Positions 1-12,019 of a stretch of DNA of 64,000 nucleotides are shown here, one piece after another; the stretch's first letter is position 1; the number at the start of each line of letters is the position of its first letter. The DNA is taken from the NCBI GenBank assembly GCA_012959995.1, contig DUCC01000034.1, forward strand, positions 62,001-126,000. Reading direction: 5' to 3'. The stretch comes from Acidimicrobiia bacterium (GTDB taxonomy: Bacteria; Actinomycetota; Acidimicrobiia; Acidimicrobiales; MedAcidi-G1). The notes under the pieces are model-generated. The model was given only the letters and a program-made list of their open reading frames with translations. It was not told where the DNA came from and searched no databases. The translations under genes were made by a program, and so were the position numbers.

Positions 1-1568
<1,568 letters not shown>

Positions 1569-1585
1569 AGGCAAGAACCCGGACG

Positions 1586-2806
1586 ATGAAAATCTGCATC
1601 GTCGGCTCCGGAGGGCGAGAACACGCATTGGCCCAGGCTCTGGGGCGTCACGGCGACGTTGTGGTAACCCCGGGCAACCCCGGTATCCCCGGGTCGGTAG
1701 CGACGCCTGCGACAGAAATTGACGCCGACCTTTTTGTGGTGGGCCCCGAGGCTCCCCTCGTAAACGGTTTGGCAGACCAACTACGGGCCCAAGGAAAACG
1801 AGTTTTTGGTCCCGGCGCCGATGGGGCACAACTTGAAGGATCAAAAGCCTGGATGAAACAGGTCCTAAACAAAGCCGGCGTGCCTACCGCCCGCTACGGG
1901 TCGTTCACCGACCATGCAGCAGCGCTGGCTTTTCTTGACCAAATGCACGACCTTTTCGTAATCAAAACCGATGGTTTAGCCGCCGGCAAAGGGGTACTGG
2001 TCACCACCGACCGGGCCGAAGCAGCCGAAGCAATTGGTGACTATCTTTCCGGCGACGCTTTTGGCACAGCCGGCCAAACAGTGGTCATTGAAGAAGGGCT
2101 CACCGGGCCAGAACTTTCGGTGCTGGCAATATGTGACGGAAAAAATGCCGTTGCCTTAAGCCCCGCTCAAGACTTTAAACGCCAAAAAGACGGCGACCAG
2201 GGCCCCAACACGGGCGGCATGGGAGCGTACTCACCGGTACCTCTGGCTACCGAAGCGGTGGTTGAGCAACTCATGGACCAAGCGGTTCTCCCCACCTTGA
2301 CCACCTTGGGCAGCCAAGGCATCGATTACCGCGGGGTGCTCTACTGTGGGCTCATGTTCACCCCCGAAGGCCCCAAAGTATTGGAATACAACGTGCGCTT
2401 CGGAGACCCAGAAACCCAAGCAGTGCTGCCCCGCCTCACCTCTGACCTTGGGCAACTTTTAGCAAGCGCCGCCGACGGACAACTCGGAGCCCCTCCCACT
2501 TTTGATACCGGCGCCGCCGTAACTGTGGTCTGTGCCACCGAGGGCTACCCCGAAAACCCGCGCACCGGTGAGGTAATCTCAGGTATTGAAGAAGCAAACA
2601 ACTTGCCCGGAATAAGCGTTTACTGCGCCGGGGTAAAAGCCTCTCCCCAAGGATTAATAACCGCCGGGGGCCGAGTGCTGGCCGTCACCGGACAAGGGCC
2701 CAGCATTGAACAGGCCCGAGAAAAGGCCTACCAAGGAGCCAACACCATTCATTGGCCCGGCATCCAACGCCGCACCGATATCGCCGCCCAACCAACTGAC
2801 CTTTAA
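1586..2806 (+). CDS. purD: phosphoribosylamine-glycine ligase (GAR synthetase)
   Basis: Second step of purine synthesis: couples phosphoribosylamine and glycine with ATP. The N-terminal signature KICIVGSGGREHALA is at residues 2-16, followed by an ATP-grasp domain (about 100-290; EEGLTGPELSVLA and EYNVRFGDPETQ are visible) and a C-terminal domain. At 406 residues it is slightly shorter than the common 420-430. The ATG at 1586 sits directly before the conserved N-terminus; no strong Shine-Dalgarno sequence precedes it, so translation may depend on the purA ribosomes 17 bases upstream. Confidence 0.96.
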   Translation: MKICIVGSGGREHALAQALGRHGDVVVTPGNPGIPGSVATPATEIDADLFVVGPEAPLVNGLADQLRAQGKRVFGPGADGAQLEGSKAWMKQVLNKAGVPTARYGSFTDHAAALAFLDQMHDLFVIKTDGLAAGKGVLVTTDRAEAAEAIGDYLSGDAFGTAGQTVVIEEGLTGPELSVLAICDGKNAVALSPAQDFKRQKDGDQGPNTGGMGAYSPVPLATEAVVEQLMDQAVLPTLTTLGSQGIDYRGVLYCGLMFTPEGPKVLEYNVRFGDPETQAVLPRLTSDLGQLLASAADGQLGAPPTFDTGAAVTVVCATEGYPENPRTGEVISGIEEANNLPGISVYCAGVKASPQGLITAGGRVLAVTGQGPSIEQAREKAYQGANTIHWPGIQRRTDIAAQPTDL

Positions 2807-2858
2807 GAGACACCATGATAGAAAGAGACCACACAATGCACAGTAAAAAGGAACAAGT

Positions 2859-3326
2859 ATGAACTACAAAGTGGCCATCCTTATGGGCTCCCCCAACGAC
2901 GCCGACAAAATGGCACCAGCGGCCACCACCCTGGAGCGCTACAACATCGAAGCCGATGTGCGGGTCATGTCGGCCCACCGCAGCCCAGCGTTGGTATCTG
3001 ACTTCACCCAAACGGCACGCCAAAACGGCTACTCGGCCATAATTTGTGGCGCCGGCATGGCCGCACATTTAGCCGGAGCGGTCGCTGCCCACACCACCTT
3101 GCCGGTCATCGGCGTGCCCCTCTCGGGTGGCGCCATAAATGGGTGGGACTCCCTTTTGGCCACCGTACAAATGCCCAAAGGTATTCCGGTAGCCACCGTG
3201 GCCGTTGATGGAGCCATGAATGCCGCTTTGCTAGTGGTGCAAATCTTGGCCATAAATGACCTCAACTTGGTGACCCAACTTGAAGCCCACCGACAAGAAA
3301 TGGTGCCTCAACAAGGCGGAAAATAA
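2859..3326 (+). CDS. purE: N5-carboxyaminoimidazole ribonucleotide mutase
   Basis: Moves the carboxyl group of N5-CAIR to give CAIR. The 155 residues carry [11 protein letters not shown] near the start, SAHRSP around residues 39-44, and a long conserved C-terminal core ([34 protein letters not shown]). The SAHRSP loop is the bacterial class I form, which normally needs PurK to supply N5-CAIR; no purK lies in this window. The substitution of GSPND for the common GSxSD is a minor variant. AAGGAAC lies just before the ATG, and the purB start follows 2 bases after the stop. Confidence 0.95.
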   Translation: MNYKVAILMGSPNDADKMAPAATTLERYNIEADVRVMSAHRSPALVSDFTQTARQNGYSAIICGAGMAAHLAGAVAAHTTLPVIGVPLSGGAINGWDSLLATVQMPKGIPVATVAVDGAMNAALLVVQILAINDLNLVTQLEAHRQEMVPQQGGK

Positions 3327-3328
3327 TT

Positions 3329-4744
3329 ATGGAAAACGTTCTTGCTTCTCGCTACGCCAGCGCCCCCATGGTCGATCTGTGGTCAACCACCGGCAAAATC
3401 ATATTGGAACGCCAACTTTGGATTGCCGTCATGGAGGCTCAAAAAGAATTAGGTCTTGATATTTCCGACCAAACTCTTGCCGACTACCAAGCAGTAGTAG
3501 AGCAAGTGGATCTAGCCTCTATCCGTAAACGAGAAGAGGTCACCCGCCACGACGTCAAAGCACGGATCGAAGAGTTTTGTGCCCTCGCCGGGCATGAACA
3601 AATCCATAAAGGCATGACCTCGCGGGACCTCACCGAAAACGTAGAACAACTCCAGGTTCGTCGCGGGTTAGAAATAATTTTAGATCGTGTAGTGGCTGCC
3701 TTGGCTCGCCTTGGGGCCTTAGCTGCCGAGCACCGTGATCAAACCATGGTGGGACGCACCCACAACGTGCCTGCTCAAGCCACCACTCTCGGAAAACGAT
3801 TCGCCACGGTGGCTGAAGAGCTACTTTTAGCCCACCAGCACCTCGCCGACTTATTGGCCACCTACCCGCTACGCGGCTTAAAAGGCCCGGTAGGGACCCA
3901 ACAAGATCAACTGGATTTCTTTGACGGTGATATTGACAAAGTAGAGCAATTAGAAAATCGAGTAGCGCAGCACCTTGGGTTCAAGAAAGTACTTAACTCG
4001 GTGGGCCAGGTGTACCCAAGGTCATTGGATTTTGCCGTAGTGGCCGGGTTGGTGCAAACCTCTGGGGCACCAGCAAACTTGGCCCGTACGTTGCGACTAA
4101 TGGCCGGCCACGAACTCGCTACCGAGGGTTTTCAACCGGGCCAGGTCGGGTCATCGGCCATGCCCCACAAAATGAACGCCCGATCATGTGAGCGCATAAA
4201 TGGACTGGCGGTGGTGTTGCGTGGCCACTTAACCATGGTGGAAGGTTTGGTGGGTGACCAATGGAACGAAGGCGACGTGAGTTGCTCGGTAGTGCGCCGG
4301 GTGGCTTTGCCTGACGCTTTTCTGGCCGCTGACAGTTTGTTTCAGACATTTCTTACCGTGCTCGACGACTTGGGGGCCTACCCAGCGGTTATCGAGCACG
4401 AACTCACCCAATACCTGCCGTTTTTAGCCACCACCCGAGTATTGGTGGCGGCCATGCAGGCCGGTTTAGGGCGCGAAGAAGCCCATGAGATCATTAAAGA
4501 ACACGCAGTGGCGGCTGCTTTGTCCCGCCGAGAAGACCCGCAAGGGGGCACCGATTTGTTGGCTCGCTTAGCAAACGATCAACGGTTGCCGCTTGACCAA
4601 GCAGCGCTCGAAACGTTGTTAGCCGACCCAGCGGTCTTTGTTGGTAACGCTGGTGCACAGGTAGACGCAGTTATTTCACGCATCGCTGAAGTGGTCGCCG
4701 AAAGACCCGAAGCCGCCGCCTACTATCCAGAGAAAATTCTTTAA
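3329..4744 (+). CDS. purB: adenylosuccinate lyase
   Basis: Cleaves fumarate from SAICAR and from adenylosuccinate, so it acts in both the common pathway and the AMP branch. It is 471 residues, the usual size for the fumarase/aspartase superfamily. The family signature is seen as SSAMPHKMNARSCERI around residues 274-289, which carries the mobile catalytic loop serine, and an HKGMTSRDLTEN segment with the catalytic histidine region lies near residue 92. The ATG begins 2 bases after the purE stop, so translation is probably coupled. Confidence 0.97.
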   Translation: MENVLASRYASAPMVDLWSTTGKIILERQLWIAVMEAQKELGLDISDQTLADYQAVVEQVDLASIRKREEVTRHDVKARIEEFCALAGHEQIHKGMTSRDLTENVEQLQVRRGLEIILDRVVAALARLGALAAEHRDQTMVGRTHNVPAQATTLGKRFATVAEELLLAHQHLADLLATYPLRGLKGPVGTQQDQLDFFDGDIDKVEQLENRVAQHLGFKKVLNSVGQVYPRSLDFAVVAGLVQTSGAPANLARTLRLMAGHELATEGFQPGQVGSSAMPHKMNARSCERINGLAVVLRGHLTMVEGLVGDQWNEGDVSCSVVRRVALPDAFLAADSLFQTFLTVLDDLGAYPAVIEHELTQYLPFLATTRVLVAAMQAGLGREEAHEIIKEHAVAAALSRREDPQGGTDLLARLANDQRLPLDQAALETLLADPAVFVGNAGAQVDAVISRIAEVVAERPEAAAYYPEKIL

Positions 4745-4771
4745 CGTTCACTCAACCGTGCAGGAGTCACG

Positions 4772-5674
4772 ATGAAAATTGATTTGCCTTATGTCCATTC
4801 CGGAAAGGTTCGGGACATATACGACGCCGGGCAAAATCAATTACTCATGGTCACTTCGGACCGCCTCTCGGCATTCGACGTGGTGCTCAACGAGCCCATT
4901 ACCCACAAAGGCCGCGTGCTGACCGCTATGTCAGAATTTTGGTTTGACTACTTTGCCGATGTGGTGCCCAGTCACTTGCTGTCTACCGATCTTGACGAGG
5001 TAGCGCCTTTGCTGGGGGGCAACCCTTACCCTGACTTAGCGGGGCGCATCATGTTGTGTCGTCGAGCAGAAATGCTGCCCATTGAGTGCATTGTGCGGGG
5101 TTACATAACTGGGTCGGCTTGGAAGGAATACCAAGACAGCGGCACCATGCACGGAGCAGCGCTCCCCACTGGGTTAAAAGAAGCGGACCAACTGCCGGAA
5201 CCGGTGTTTACCCCTTCCACCAAGGCCGAAGAGGGCCACGACATGAATATTTCCTTTGATGAGGCAGTGGCGCTTATCGGCCCTGACTTGGCGGAACAGG
5301 CTCGAGAGGTTTCGTTGGCTCTTTACAAAAAGGGTGCTGCTTGGGCGGCGGAACGAGGCATCATCATTGCCGACACTAAGTTCGAGATGGGGGTCATTGA
5401 TGGCCAGTTGGTGCTGGCCGACGAAGTACTTACCCCCGACTCCTCTCGTTTTTGGCCCGCTGACCAATGGCAACCTGGGGCCACGCCGCCTTCATTTGAC
5501 AAACAACCGGTGCGAGATTTTTTAAGTGGCTTGGGTTGGGATAAACAACCGCCGCCTCCGCCGCTACCCGATGAGGTGGTTGCCGCCACCTCGCAGCGTT
5601 ACCAAGAGGCTTACGAAATAATCACCGGACGGTCTTTTGCCGACTGGCCGGGAACCCAAGGAGTAGCCATATGA
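4772..5674 (+). CDS. purC: SAICAR synthetase
   Basis: Ligates aspartate to CAIR with ATP. The 300 residues make it the longer form of the family (many bacterial enzymes are about 240). Recognisable parts are SGKVRDIYDAG (11-21), TSDRLSAFDVVLNEPI (about 30-45), ECIVRGYITGSAWKEY (about 107-122) and DTKFEMG near residue 205. A GGAG-containing ribosome site (caggagtcacg) precedes the ATG. Its stop overlaps the purS start by four bases (ATGA), a sign of translational coupling with the FGAM synthetase genes that follow. Confidence 0.97.
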   Translation: MKIDLPYVHSGKVRDIYDAGQNQLLMVTSDRLSAFDVVLNEPITHKGRVLTAMSEFWFDYFADVVPSHLLSTDLDEVAPLLGGNPYPDLAGRIMLCRRAEMLPIECIVRGYITGSAWKEYQDSGTMHGAALPTGLKEADQLPEPVFTPSTKAEEGHDMNISFDEAVALIGPDLAEQAREVSLALYKKGAAWAAERGIIIADTKFEMGVIDGQLVLADEVLTPDSSRFWPADQWQPGATPPSFDKQPVRDFLSGLGWDKQPPPPPLPDEVVAATSQRYQEAYEIITGRSFADWPGTQGVAI

Positions 5675-5925
5675 AATTTTCCGCCTTAGTAGATGTTCGC
5701 CTCCGGGAAGGAATCTCTGACCCGGCCGGCGCCACCATAGAACGGGCCCTGCCTGCTTTGGGCTACCAGGGCGTGGAAGGAGTTACGGTAGGGAAAACCA
5801 TTCGCTTTACTTTGGAAGCAGAAACGCTGGCCGAAGCACAAACCATGGCGGAAGAACTTTGTGCATCTTTTTTAACCAACCCAGTTATTGAAGACGCCGA
5901 GGTAACGGTAGAGGCGGCCTCGTGA
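5671..5925 (+). CDS. purS: phosphoribosylformylglycinamidine synthase subunit PurS
   Basis: Small structural subunit that bridges PurL and PurQ in three-part FGAM synthetase. The 84 residues match the family, with the typical start KFSALVDVRLREGISDPAGATIERALPALG and a C-terminal NPVIEDAEVTVE. It overlaps purC by four bases at its start and purQ by four bases at its end (GTGA), so the three FGAM synthetase subunits are made from one coupled message. The set purS-purQ-purL shows that this organism uses the small-PurL form of the enzyme. Confidence 0.96.
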   Translation: MKFSALVDVRLREGISDPAGATIERALPALGYQGVEGVTVGKTIRFTLEAETLAEAQTMAEELCASFLTNPVIEDAEVTVEAAS

Positions 5926-6581
5926 CGACAACGGTTGGGGTAGTGGTGTTTCCCGGTACCAACTGTGAAGCCGATGCTCTTGAAGCAGTAACCAGTTTGG
6001 GTGCGCAAGGTCGCCTGCTGTGGCACGGAGAAGCCGACCTCGGTGATGTGGATGCGGTCATTGTCCCTGGAGGGTTTGCCCATGGCGACTATTTGCGGCC
6101 CGGTGCCATTGCCCGGTTCTCTCCGGTTATGGATGGGGTGGCTAAGTTTGCGGCAAAGGGCGGCCCAGTTGTTGGTATCTGTAACGGGTTTCAAGTACTT
6201 ACCGAGGCCGGGTTGCTGCCCGGGGCCTTACAAAAAAACAAAGGGTTAAAATTTCTTTGTCAACCCTCAGTATTAAGAGTAGAAAGCGCCAATTCGGTGC
6301 TAACTTCCCAAGCCCAGGTGGGGGACGAATTAAGTATCCCTATTAACCATTTTGAAGGTAACTACACCTGCAGCGAGCAAACATTGAAGCAACTTCAAGA
6401 CGAAGACCGCATTGTTTTAACTTACGTTGATAACCCCAATGGGTCTCTGGGGAACATTGCTGGGGTGTGTAACGAAACCCGCAACGTGGTGGGCCTTATG
6501 CCGCACCCGGAGCGAGCATGCCATGAACTTTTAGGCAGCATGGATGGAGCCGTTTTGCTCCGATCCTTGCTGGCCAGTTAG
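5922..6581 (+). CDS. purQ: phosphoribosylformylglycinamidine synthase, glutaminase subunit PurQ
   Basis: Class I glutamine amidotransferase that releases ammonia for PurL. The 219 residues include [11 protein letters not shown] near the start, [14 protein letters not shown] around residue 50, the nucleophile motif GICNGFQVL with its cysteine near residue 87, and the final HPE of the catalytic triad in LMPHPERA. The start is GTG, overlapping the purS stop in GTGA. The purL start follows about 50 bases after the stop. Confidence 0.97.
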   Translation: MTTTVGVVVFPGTNCEADALEAVTSLGAQGRLLWHGEADLGDVDAVIVPGGFAHGDYLRPGAIARFSPVMDGVAKFAAKGGPVVGICNGFQVLTEAGLLPGALQKNKGLKFLCQPSVLRVESANSVLTSQAQVGDELSIPINHFEGNYTCSEQTLKQLQDEDRIVLTYVDNPNGSLGNIAGVCNETRNVVGLMPHPERACHELLGSMDGAVLLRSLLAS

Positions 6582-6633
6582 GCGCTGGACGAATGGAAAC
6601 CTTTTTTATATCTTGCCCACTGCGAGGAGCAGC

Positions 6634-8832
6634 GTGAACGAGCCTTTACATCGAGCCCTCGGGTTGACCGATGACGAAGCGGTTGATATTGACGAGATTT
6701 TAGCTCGACCCGCTAACCCCTTAGAACTCGCCATGTATTCAGTCATGTGGTCTGAGCATTGTTCTTATAAATCAAGCCGCATCCACCTCAAACGGTTGCC
6801 CACCGAAGCGCCCTGGGTGTTGGTGGGGCCGGGCGAAAATGCCGGCGTGGTTGACGTGGGCGACGGCATAGCGGCGGCCATTCGCATCGAGTCTCACAAT
6901 CACCCCTCGGCTATTGAACCGTATCAAGGGGCAGCCACCGGAGCCGGTGGTATTTTGCGAGACATTTTCACCATGGGCGCTCGGCCTATTGCTCTTATGG
7001 ATCCTCTGCGTTTTGGTCCGCTCGATGACCCCCGAAGTCGTTGGATCGCCGAAGGCGTGGTAGCTGGTATCTCGGGATACGGAAACGCCGTGGGGGTTCC
7101 CACGGTGGGCGGCGAAACAGTTTTTGATGCCACCTATAAAGGCAACCCTTTGGTCAACGTGTTGTGTCTCGGCCTGCTGCCCACCGATCGTTTGGTATTG
7201 GGCCAAGCCTCAGGGGTAGGCAACTTGGCGGTGTTGTTGGGCAACGCCACCGGGCGTGACGGCATTGGCGGGGTGAGCGTGTTGGCTTCGGCGGGGTTCT
7301 CCGAAGAAGACGACGGGGATAAACGACCCAGCGTGCAAGTAGGCGACCCCTACGAAGAAAAACGACTTATCGAGGCCTGCCTGGCGCTTCTTGACGAAAA
7401 ATTGGTAGTGGGCATTCAAGACTTGGGAGGCGCCGGCTTGGCGTGCGCCACCAGCGAAACTGCTTCACGGGGTGGCGTAGGTATGGACGTCGACGTGACA
7501 GCAATTCCCCGTCGTGAACCAGGCATGGAACCCCACGAGGTCATGACCAGCGAATCACAAGAACGCATGCTGGCCATTGTGGAGCCCGAGGTTTTGGCTC
7601 GGGTGTTAGAAATCTGTGCCCGTTGGGAAGTGCAAGCCACGGTTATTGGCCGAGTAACCGATGGAGGGGCACTCCGCGTTTTGGAAGGATTTGATGGTCC
7701 GGTGTTGGCGGATATTCCCGCCAGTTCTTTACACGATGCGGCACCACTTTATGAACGCCCCCTAAAAGCTCCGGAGCAACCTTTGGGCCCTCGTGCCGAT
7801 GATCTGGCGGCACCGGTTGACCCCGGCGCTGAGCTAATGGACTTATTGCAAGACCTGTCGTGGGTTTATAGCCAATACGACCACCAACTGTTCTTGAACA
7901 CCGTGGTCGGCCCCGGTGACGATGCCACGGTGCTTCGCCTGAAACACCCCACCACCGGGGAAGACACCGGCCGGGGTTTGGCGCTAACTACCGACGGAAA
8001 CCACCGCTGGTGTGCCGTTGACCCACGAGCCGGAACTGCTTTAGTGGTGGCCGAGTCGGTACTCAACTTGGCTTGCGTGGGGGGCCGGCCGTTGGCGGTG
8101 GTTAACTGCTTGAACTTTGGCAACCCCGAGCACCCTGAAGTTATGTGGCAACTCTCGGAGGCCATTGATGGCATGAGCGAAGCCTGCCTGGCCTTTGATG
8201 TGCCGGTAGTGGGCGGCAACGTCAGTCTCTATAACGAATCAGCAGGCAACGACATTGCCCCCACCCCAGTTATTGGTTTGCTGGGTTTGGTTGACCAGTT
8301 AACGCACCGCCCCCCGGGGGCGGTCTTAAAAGAGAGGCATCGCTTGGTGTTGTTGGGCCCTGAAGCACCGGGCCTGGGTGGGTCTTTATGGGGCGCGGCC
8401 CATGACGCTCCGGGCGGCGACTTGCCTGCCCTTGATTACGAAATGCATCGGCGAGTAGCCGCCTTGGTGCGCCAATTAGTGGCTGACCAAATGCTGGAGG
8501 GTGTCCACGACTTGTCTTCTGGCGGGTTAGGTGTGGCCTTAGCGGAAATGGCCGCCCGTTCGGGCGTAGGGATTTCTTTAGCCCGCACCCCCGATCATCG
8601 AGCACTGTTTAACGAAGGCCCCAGCCGAGTGGTGTTGGTGGTGGACCCCGAGTGCTTAACCGAAGTGTTGGCGGCGTGTGACGAAGCAGAGGTACCGGCG
8701 GCTCGTATTGGTTTGGCGACCGGGCAACGTTTCGTGGTTAAAGATTTGTTGGACCTCTCTTTAGAAGAAGTAACTGCCGCCTTTAAGCGCCCGCTTCCTG
8801 AGGCGCTGGGCGCCGGAACCACTAACCGGTAG
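6634..8832 (+). CDS. purL: phosphoribosylformylglycinamidine synthase, subunit PurL (small form)
   Basis: ATP-dependent ligase half of FGAM synthetase. I place the start at GTG 6634, giving 732 residues: GAGGAG lies at 6624-6629 and the conserved sequence ([14 protein letters not shown]) begins right there, whereas an ATG 90 bases upstream lies inside purQ and would add an unrelated tail. The conserved [36 protein letters not shown] and [14 protein letters not shown] segments are present, with a duplicated AIRS-like fold (second half around 440-730: [29 protein letters not shown]). The length is typical of the form that works with separate PurS and PurQ. Confidence 0.96.
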   Translation: MNEPLHRALGLTDDEAVDIDEILARPANPLELAMYSVMWSEHCSYKSSRIHLKRLPTEAPWVLVGPGENAGVVDVGDGIAAAIRIESHNHPSAIEPYQGAATGAGGILRDIFTMGARPIALMDPLRFGPLDDPRSRWIAEGVVAGISGYGNAVGVPTVGGETVFDATYKGNPLVNVLCLGLLPTDRLVLGQASGVGNLAVLLGNATGRDGIGGVSVLASAGFSEEDDGDKRPSVQVGDPYEEKRLIEACLALLDEKLVVGIQDLGGAGLACATSETASRGGVGMDVDVTAIPRREPGMEPHEVMTSESQERMLAIVEPEVLARVLEICARWEVQATVIGRVTDGGALRVLEGFDGPVLADIPASSLHDAAPLYERPLKAPEQPLGPRADDLAAPVDPGAELMDLLQDLSWVYSQYDHQLFLNTVVGPGDDATVLRLKHPTTGEDTGRGLALTTDGNHRWCAVDPRAGTALVVAESVLNLACVGGRPLAVVNCLNFGNPEHPEVMWQLSEAIDGMSEACLAFDVPVVGGNVSLYNESAGNDIAPTPVIGLLGLVDQLTHRPPGAVLKERHRLVLLGPEAPGLGGSLWGAAHDAPGGDLPALDYEMHRRVAALVRQLVADQMLEGVHDLSSGGLGVALAEMAARSGVGISLARTPDHRALFNEGPSRVVLVVDPECLTEVLAACDEAEVPAARIGLATGQRFVVKDLLDLSLEEVTAAFKRPLPEALGAGTTNR

Positions 8833-8836
8833 CGAC

Positions 8837-10390
8837 ATGCCACTTTCCGCCGACTTCATAAAAAAATGGGAAGAAACCAGCGCCCCCGATGACGACACCC
8901 CTAAAGAAGCCTGCGGGGTGTTCGCTGTTTATGCTCCCGACCAACCGGTGGCCCACTTGACCTACTTGGGGCTCTACGCCTTGCAGCATCGAGGTCAAGA
9001 ATCAGCGGGCATGGCGGTCAGCGACGGAGAGTCGTTGACGGTGGTTAAAGAAATGGGTTTGGTTTCTAACGCATTTGACGACCGCACTTTGGCGGCCCTG
9101 GAAGGGCATTTGGCTATCGGGCAAAACCGGTATTCCACTACCGGGTCAAGTACCTGGCGTAATGCGCAACCGGTGTACCGCGGGTTTGATCACGTGGAGT
9201 TCGCCTTAGGCCATAACGGCAACTTGGTCAATACCGAAGAGCTTTCCAACACGGCCAACATGTTGCCCGGCACCGTCACCTCAGATAGCGATCTGGTGGC
9301 GGAGTTGTTGGCCGAAGAATTAAAAAACCATACAGATGAGGGCACTGAAGTGGCCTTTGAAGCGGCTCTGCGCACGGTATTACCTACCTTGCGTGGCGCT
9401 TTTTCGTTTGTGCTGTCCGACCGGGATCGTATTATTGGGGTACGTGACCCCAACGGTTTTCGCCCCTTGTGTTTGGGCCGGCTAGACAACGGTTGGGTCT
9501 TGGCTTCGGAAACGCCTGCTTTAGACGTGGTGGGGGCGCATTTTGTGCGCGAGCTTGACCCCGGCGAAGTGGTGGTTATTGACGACGAAGGCTGCCGCTC
9601 CTTTCACCCCTTTGCCGAAGACGAAATAGACCCTCGTCTTTGCGTTTTTGAATTTGTGTATTTTGCTCGGCCTGATGCGGTGCTTTACGGCCAATCGGTG
9701 CATCACGCCCGGGTACGGATGGGCGAGTATTTATCTGAACAGGCTCCGGTTGAGGCCGATTTGGTTATGGGGGTTCCTGAGTCGGGGCTGCCGGCGGCCG
9801 AAGGGTACGCCCGAGCTTCGGGTATTTCTTACGGCCAAGGGTTGGTTAAAAACCGTTACATCGGCCGTACTTTTATTGCTCCCACCCAAGCCATGCGGGC
9901 CGCTGCGGTACGCATGAAGCTAAACCCCTTACGCGACAACATCAAAGGACAACGTTTGGTGGTGGTCGACGATTCCATTGTGCGCGGCACCACCACGCGA
10001 GCTATGGTGCAAATGCTGCGGGCCGCCGGGGCCGCCGAAGTCCACATGCGCATTTCTTCGCCGCCATACCGTTGGCCATGTTTCTACGGCATGGATACCG
10101 GGTCGCGAGGCGAGTTGCTGGCCGCCAACTTAACCGTCGAAGAAATACGTGAATACCTAGATGTCGACACGTTGGCTTATTTAACTTTGGACCATCTTCT
10201 TGAATCCACCGGTGCGGTAGGGGCCGGGTTTTGTTCAGCCTGTTTGACCGGCGAGTACCCGAGAGAAGTACCTATCAACTTGACAAAACAAGTACTGGAA
10301 GAACCCGGGGCCTCAGCAAAGGCAGAAGGCTCGTTGCCTGGTTCTTCTACAGAATCTTCTGAGCAATTGTCTGGAGGGTCCAAAAAATGA
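8837..10390 (+). CDS. purF: amidophosphoribosyltransferase
   Basis: Commits PRPP and glutamine to purine synthesis. It is 517 residues. A 25-residue propeptide precedes Cys26 in EACGVFAVYA, which would become the N-terminal nucleophile after cleavage, as in Bacillus-type enzymes. The PRPP loop RLVVVDDSIVRGTTT is near residue 375. Cysteines in LCVFEFVYFARPDA, PCFYGMDT and FCSACLTGEYP match the four ligands of the 4Fe-4S cluster of that type. The C-terminus has an extra serine/glutamate-rich tail of about 25 residues. It follows purL by 4 bases and overlaps purM by four (ATGA). Confidence 0.97.
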   Translation: MPLSADFIKKWEETSAPDDDTPKEACGVFAVYAPDQPVAHLTYLGLYALQHRGQESAGMAVSDGESLTVVKEMGLVSNAFDDRTLAALEGHLAIGQNRYSTTGSSTWRNAQPVYRGFDHVEFALGHNGNLVNTEELSNTANMLPGTVTSDSDLVAELLAEELKNHTDEGTEVAFEAALRTVLPTLRGAFSFVLSDRDRIIGVRDPNGFRPLCLGRLDNGWVLASETPALDVVGAHFVRELDPGEVVVIDDEGCRSFHPFAEDEIDPRLCVFEFVYFARPDAVLYGQSVHHARVRMGEYLSEQAPVEADLVMGVPESGLPAAEGYARASGISYGQGLVKNRYIGRTFIAPTQAMRAAAVRMKLNPLRDNIKGQRLVVVDDSIVRGTTTRAMVQMLRAAGAAEVHMRISSPPYRWPCFYGMDTGSRGELLAANLTVEEIREYLDVDTLAYLTLDHLLESTGAVGAGFCSACLTGEYPREVPINLTKQVLEEPGASAKAEGSLPGSSTESSEQLSGGSKK

Positions 10391-11421
10391 GCGATGCTTA
10401 TCGAGCCGCTGGAGTAGATATTGATGCCGGTGAAGAGGCAGTGCAACGCATTATTCCGCACGTGCGGTCTACCTACCGCCCGGGGGTTATGGGAGACATC
10501 GGGGGTTTTGGGGGCCTTTTTGATCTGGCCAAAACTGGGTACACCGACCCCTTATTAGTGTCGGCCACCGATGGCGTGGGCACCAAAGCCGAGATCGCTC
10601 GCATGACCGGACGCTTTGACACCATCGGCCAAGATTTGGTGGCTATGTGTGTGGACGACTTAATTTGTGTCGGGGCCGCTCCATTATTTTTTCTGGATTA
10701 CGTAGCGGTAGGGCAGTTGGTACCAGAAGTTATGGAACAACTGGTGGCCGGCATAGCCAACGGTTGCCGCACTGCGGGCTGTGCATTAATCGGCGGAGAA
10801 ATGGCCGAACACCCTGGGGTCATGGAGACCGCTCAGTTTGATTTGGTGGGGTTTGCTGTGGGAGCAGTAGAACGCAGCAAGGTTTTAGATGGTTCACAAG
10901 TAGCGGCCGGCGATGTGCTGGTGGCGTTGGAGTCACCCAACCTGCGCTCTAACGGCTTTTCGTTGGCTCGGCGCATAGTTTTCGAGGTAGCAGAATGCTC
11001 GCTGGGTGAACCGGCATGGGAAGGCGCCGAAACCACCTTGGCCGACGAGTTGCTGGCCCCTAGCGTTATTTATGCCCCGGCGGTAGGTGCGGTTTTGGCT
11101 GAACACGAGGTACACGCCGTGGCGCATATTACCGGCGGCGGCCTGATTGGTAATTTGCCGCGGGTCATGGGCACAGAGGTAGATGCCTTGGTAGACACCA
11201 AAGCGTGGACTCCGCCTCGGATCTTTGCCGAGCTACAAGCGATGGGCGATATTTCTGATGAAGAAATGGGCCGAGTTTTTAACATGGGAGTAGGCATGGT
11301 GTTGGTGGTTCCCCAAAGTCAGGCCGATGGGGTGCTCAATACTTTGGCCACCCAAGGGCAAAGGGCCAGCATTATTGGCCAACTGGTTCATGGTTCTGGT
11401 TGCGTGACCTTCGACCGGTAA
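10387..11421 (+). CDS. purM: phosphoribosylformylglycinamidine cyclo-ligase (AIR synthetase)
   Basis: Closes the imidazole ring to make AIR. The 344 residues match the family; visible signatures are YRAAGVDIDAGEEAVQRI at the start, GGFGGLFDL (about 40), VSATDGVGTKAEIA (about 58-71), ALIGGEMAEHPGVM (about 137-150) and HITGGGLIGNLPRV (about 248-261). ATGA overlap with purF indicates coupling. With this gene the run covers the purine steps PurF, D, S/Q/L, M, E, C, B and A; purN, purH, purK and guaA/guaB are not in the window. Confidence 0.97.
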   Translation: MSDAYRAAGVDIDAGEEAVQRIIPHVRSTYRPGVMGDIGGFGGLFDLAKTGYTDPLLVSATDGVGTKAEIARMTGRFDTIGQDLVAMCVDDLICVGAAPLFFLDYVAVGQLVPEVMEQLVAGIANGCRTAGCALIGGEMAEHPGVMETAQFDLVGFAVGAVERSKVLDGSQVAAGDVLVALESPNLRSNGFSLARRIVFEVAECSLGEPAWEGAETTLADELLAPSVIYAPAVGAVLAEHEVHAVAHITGGGLIGNLPRVMGTEVDALVDTKAWTPPRIFAELQAMGDISDEEMGRVFNMGVGMVLVVPQSQADGVLNTLATQGQRASIIGQLVHGSGCVTFDR

Positions 11422-11431
11422 GGTCACCTTT

Positions 11432-11986
11432 ATGAGTAAACCTTCTGCGGCCCTTGTTGAACATTTGTTAAAATATTCCATTCGCACCGGCGACTTCACG
11501 CTAAAAAGCGGGCGAAGCAGCAACTGGTTTTGCGATTCCAAACAGACTGCTTGTCGCCCGGAAGGTATTTTGTTAATCGCTGAAGCGGCTTTAGAAGTTA
11601 TTGGTGATGACGTAACGGCTATTGGTGGGCTTACTGCTGGTGCTGACCCGGTGGCTTTTGGTATTGCTGCGGTGGGCGCCACCCGAGGGCGTGATTTACG
11701 TTCCTTTAGTATTCGAAAAGAATCTAAAGACCACGGGGTGCAGGGCCGTTTAGCCGGGGCGCTGCAACCCGGCGACCGCGTGGTTATTTGCGAAGACACG
11801 GTGACCCGAGGGAAGTCCCCGTTAGAAGCAGCGCAAGCAGTACGTGATTTGGGTGCCGAGCCGGTGCTTATCTTGTCGGTAGTTGACCGAGGCGGTACCT
11901 GTGAGGCAGCGGCCCGAGCGGCAGGAATCCCTTTTCACCCCTTGGTGACCGCACTTGATTTGGGTTTTCCCTACGAAGGACCTTGA
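11432..11986 (+). CDS. pyrE: orotate phosphoribosyltransferase
   Basis: Attaches orotate to PRPP to form OMP in pyrimidine synthesis. The 184 residues have the N-terminal LKSGRSSNWFCDSKQTA, the GGLTAGADPVAFGIAAVGATRG region that normally forms the substrate pocket, the flexible-loop IRKESKDHG, and the PRPP motif as VVICEDTVTRGKS (about residues 114-126). A related phosphoribosyltransferase of different base preference cannot be excluded, but the loop KESKDHG is typical of PyrE. It starts 10 bases after purM, so it is probably co-transcribed with the purine genes, another PRPP-consuming pathway. Confidence 0.9.
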   Translation: MSKPSAALVEHLLKYSIRTGDFTLKSGRSSNWFCDSKQTACRPEGILLIAEAALEVIGDDVTAIGGLTAGADPVAFGIAAVGATRGRDLRSFSIRKESKDHGVQGRLAGALQPGDRVVICEDTVTRGKSPLEAAQAVRDLGAEPVLILSVVDRGGTCEAAARAAGIPFHPLVTALDLGFPYEGP

Positions 11987-12019
11987 CCAGTACCGAAGCG
12001 CAGCCTCTAGGCTTCTGGT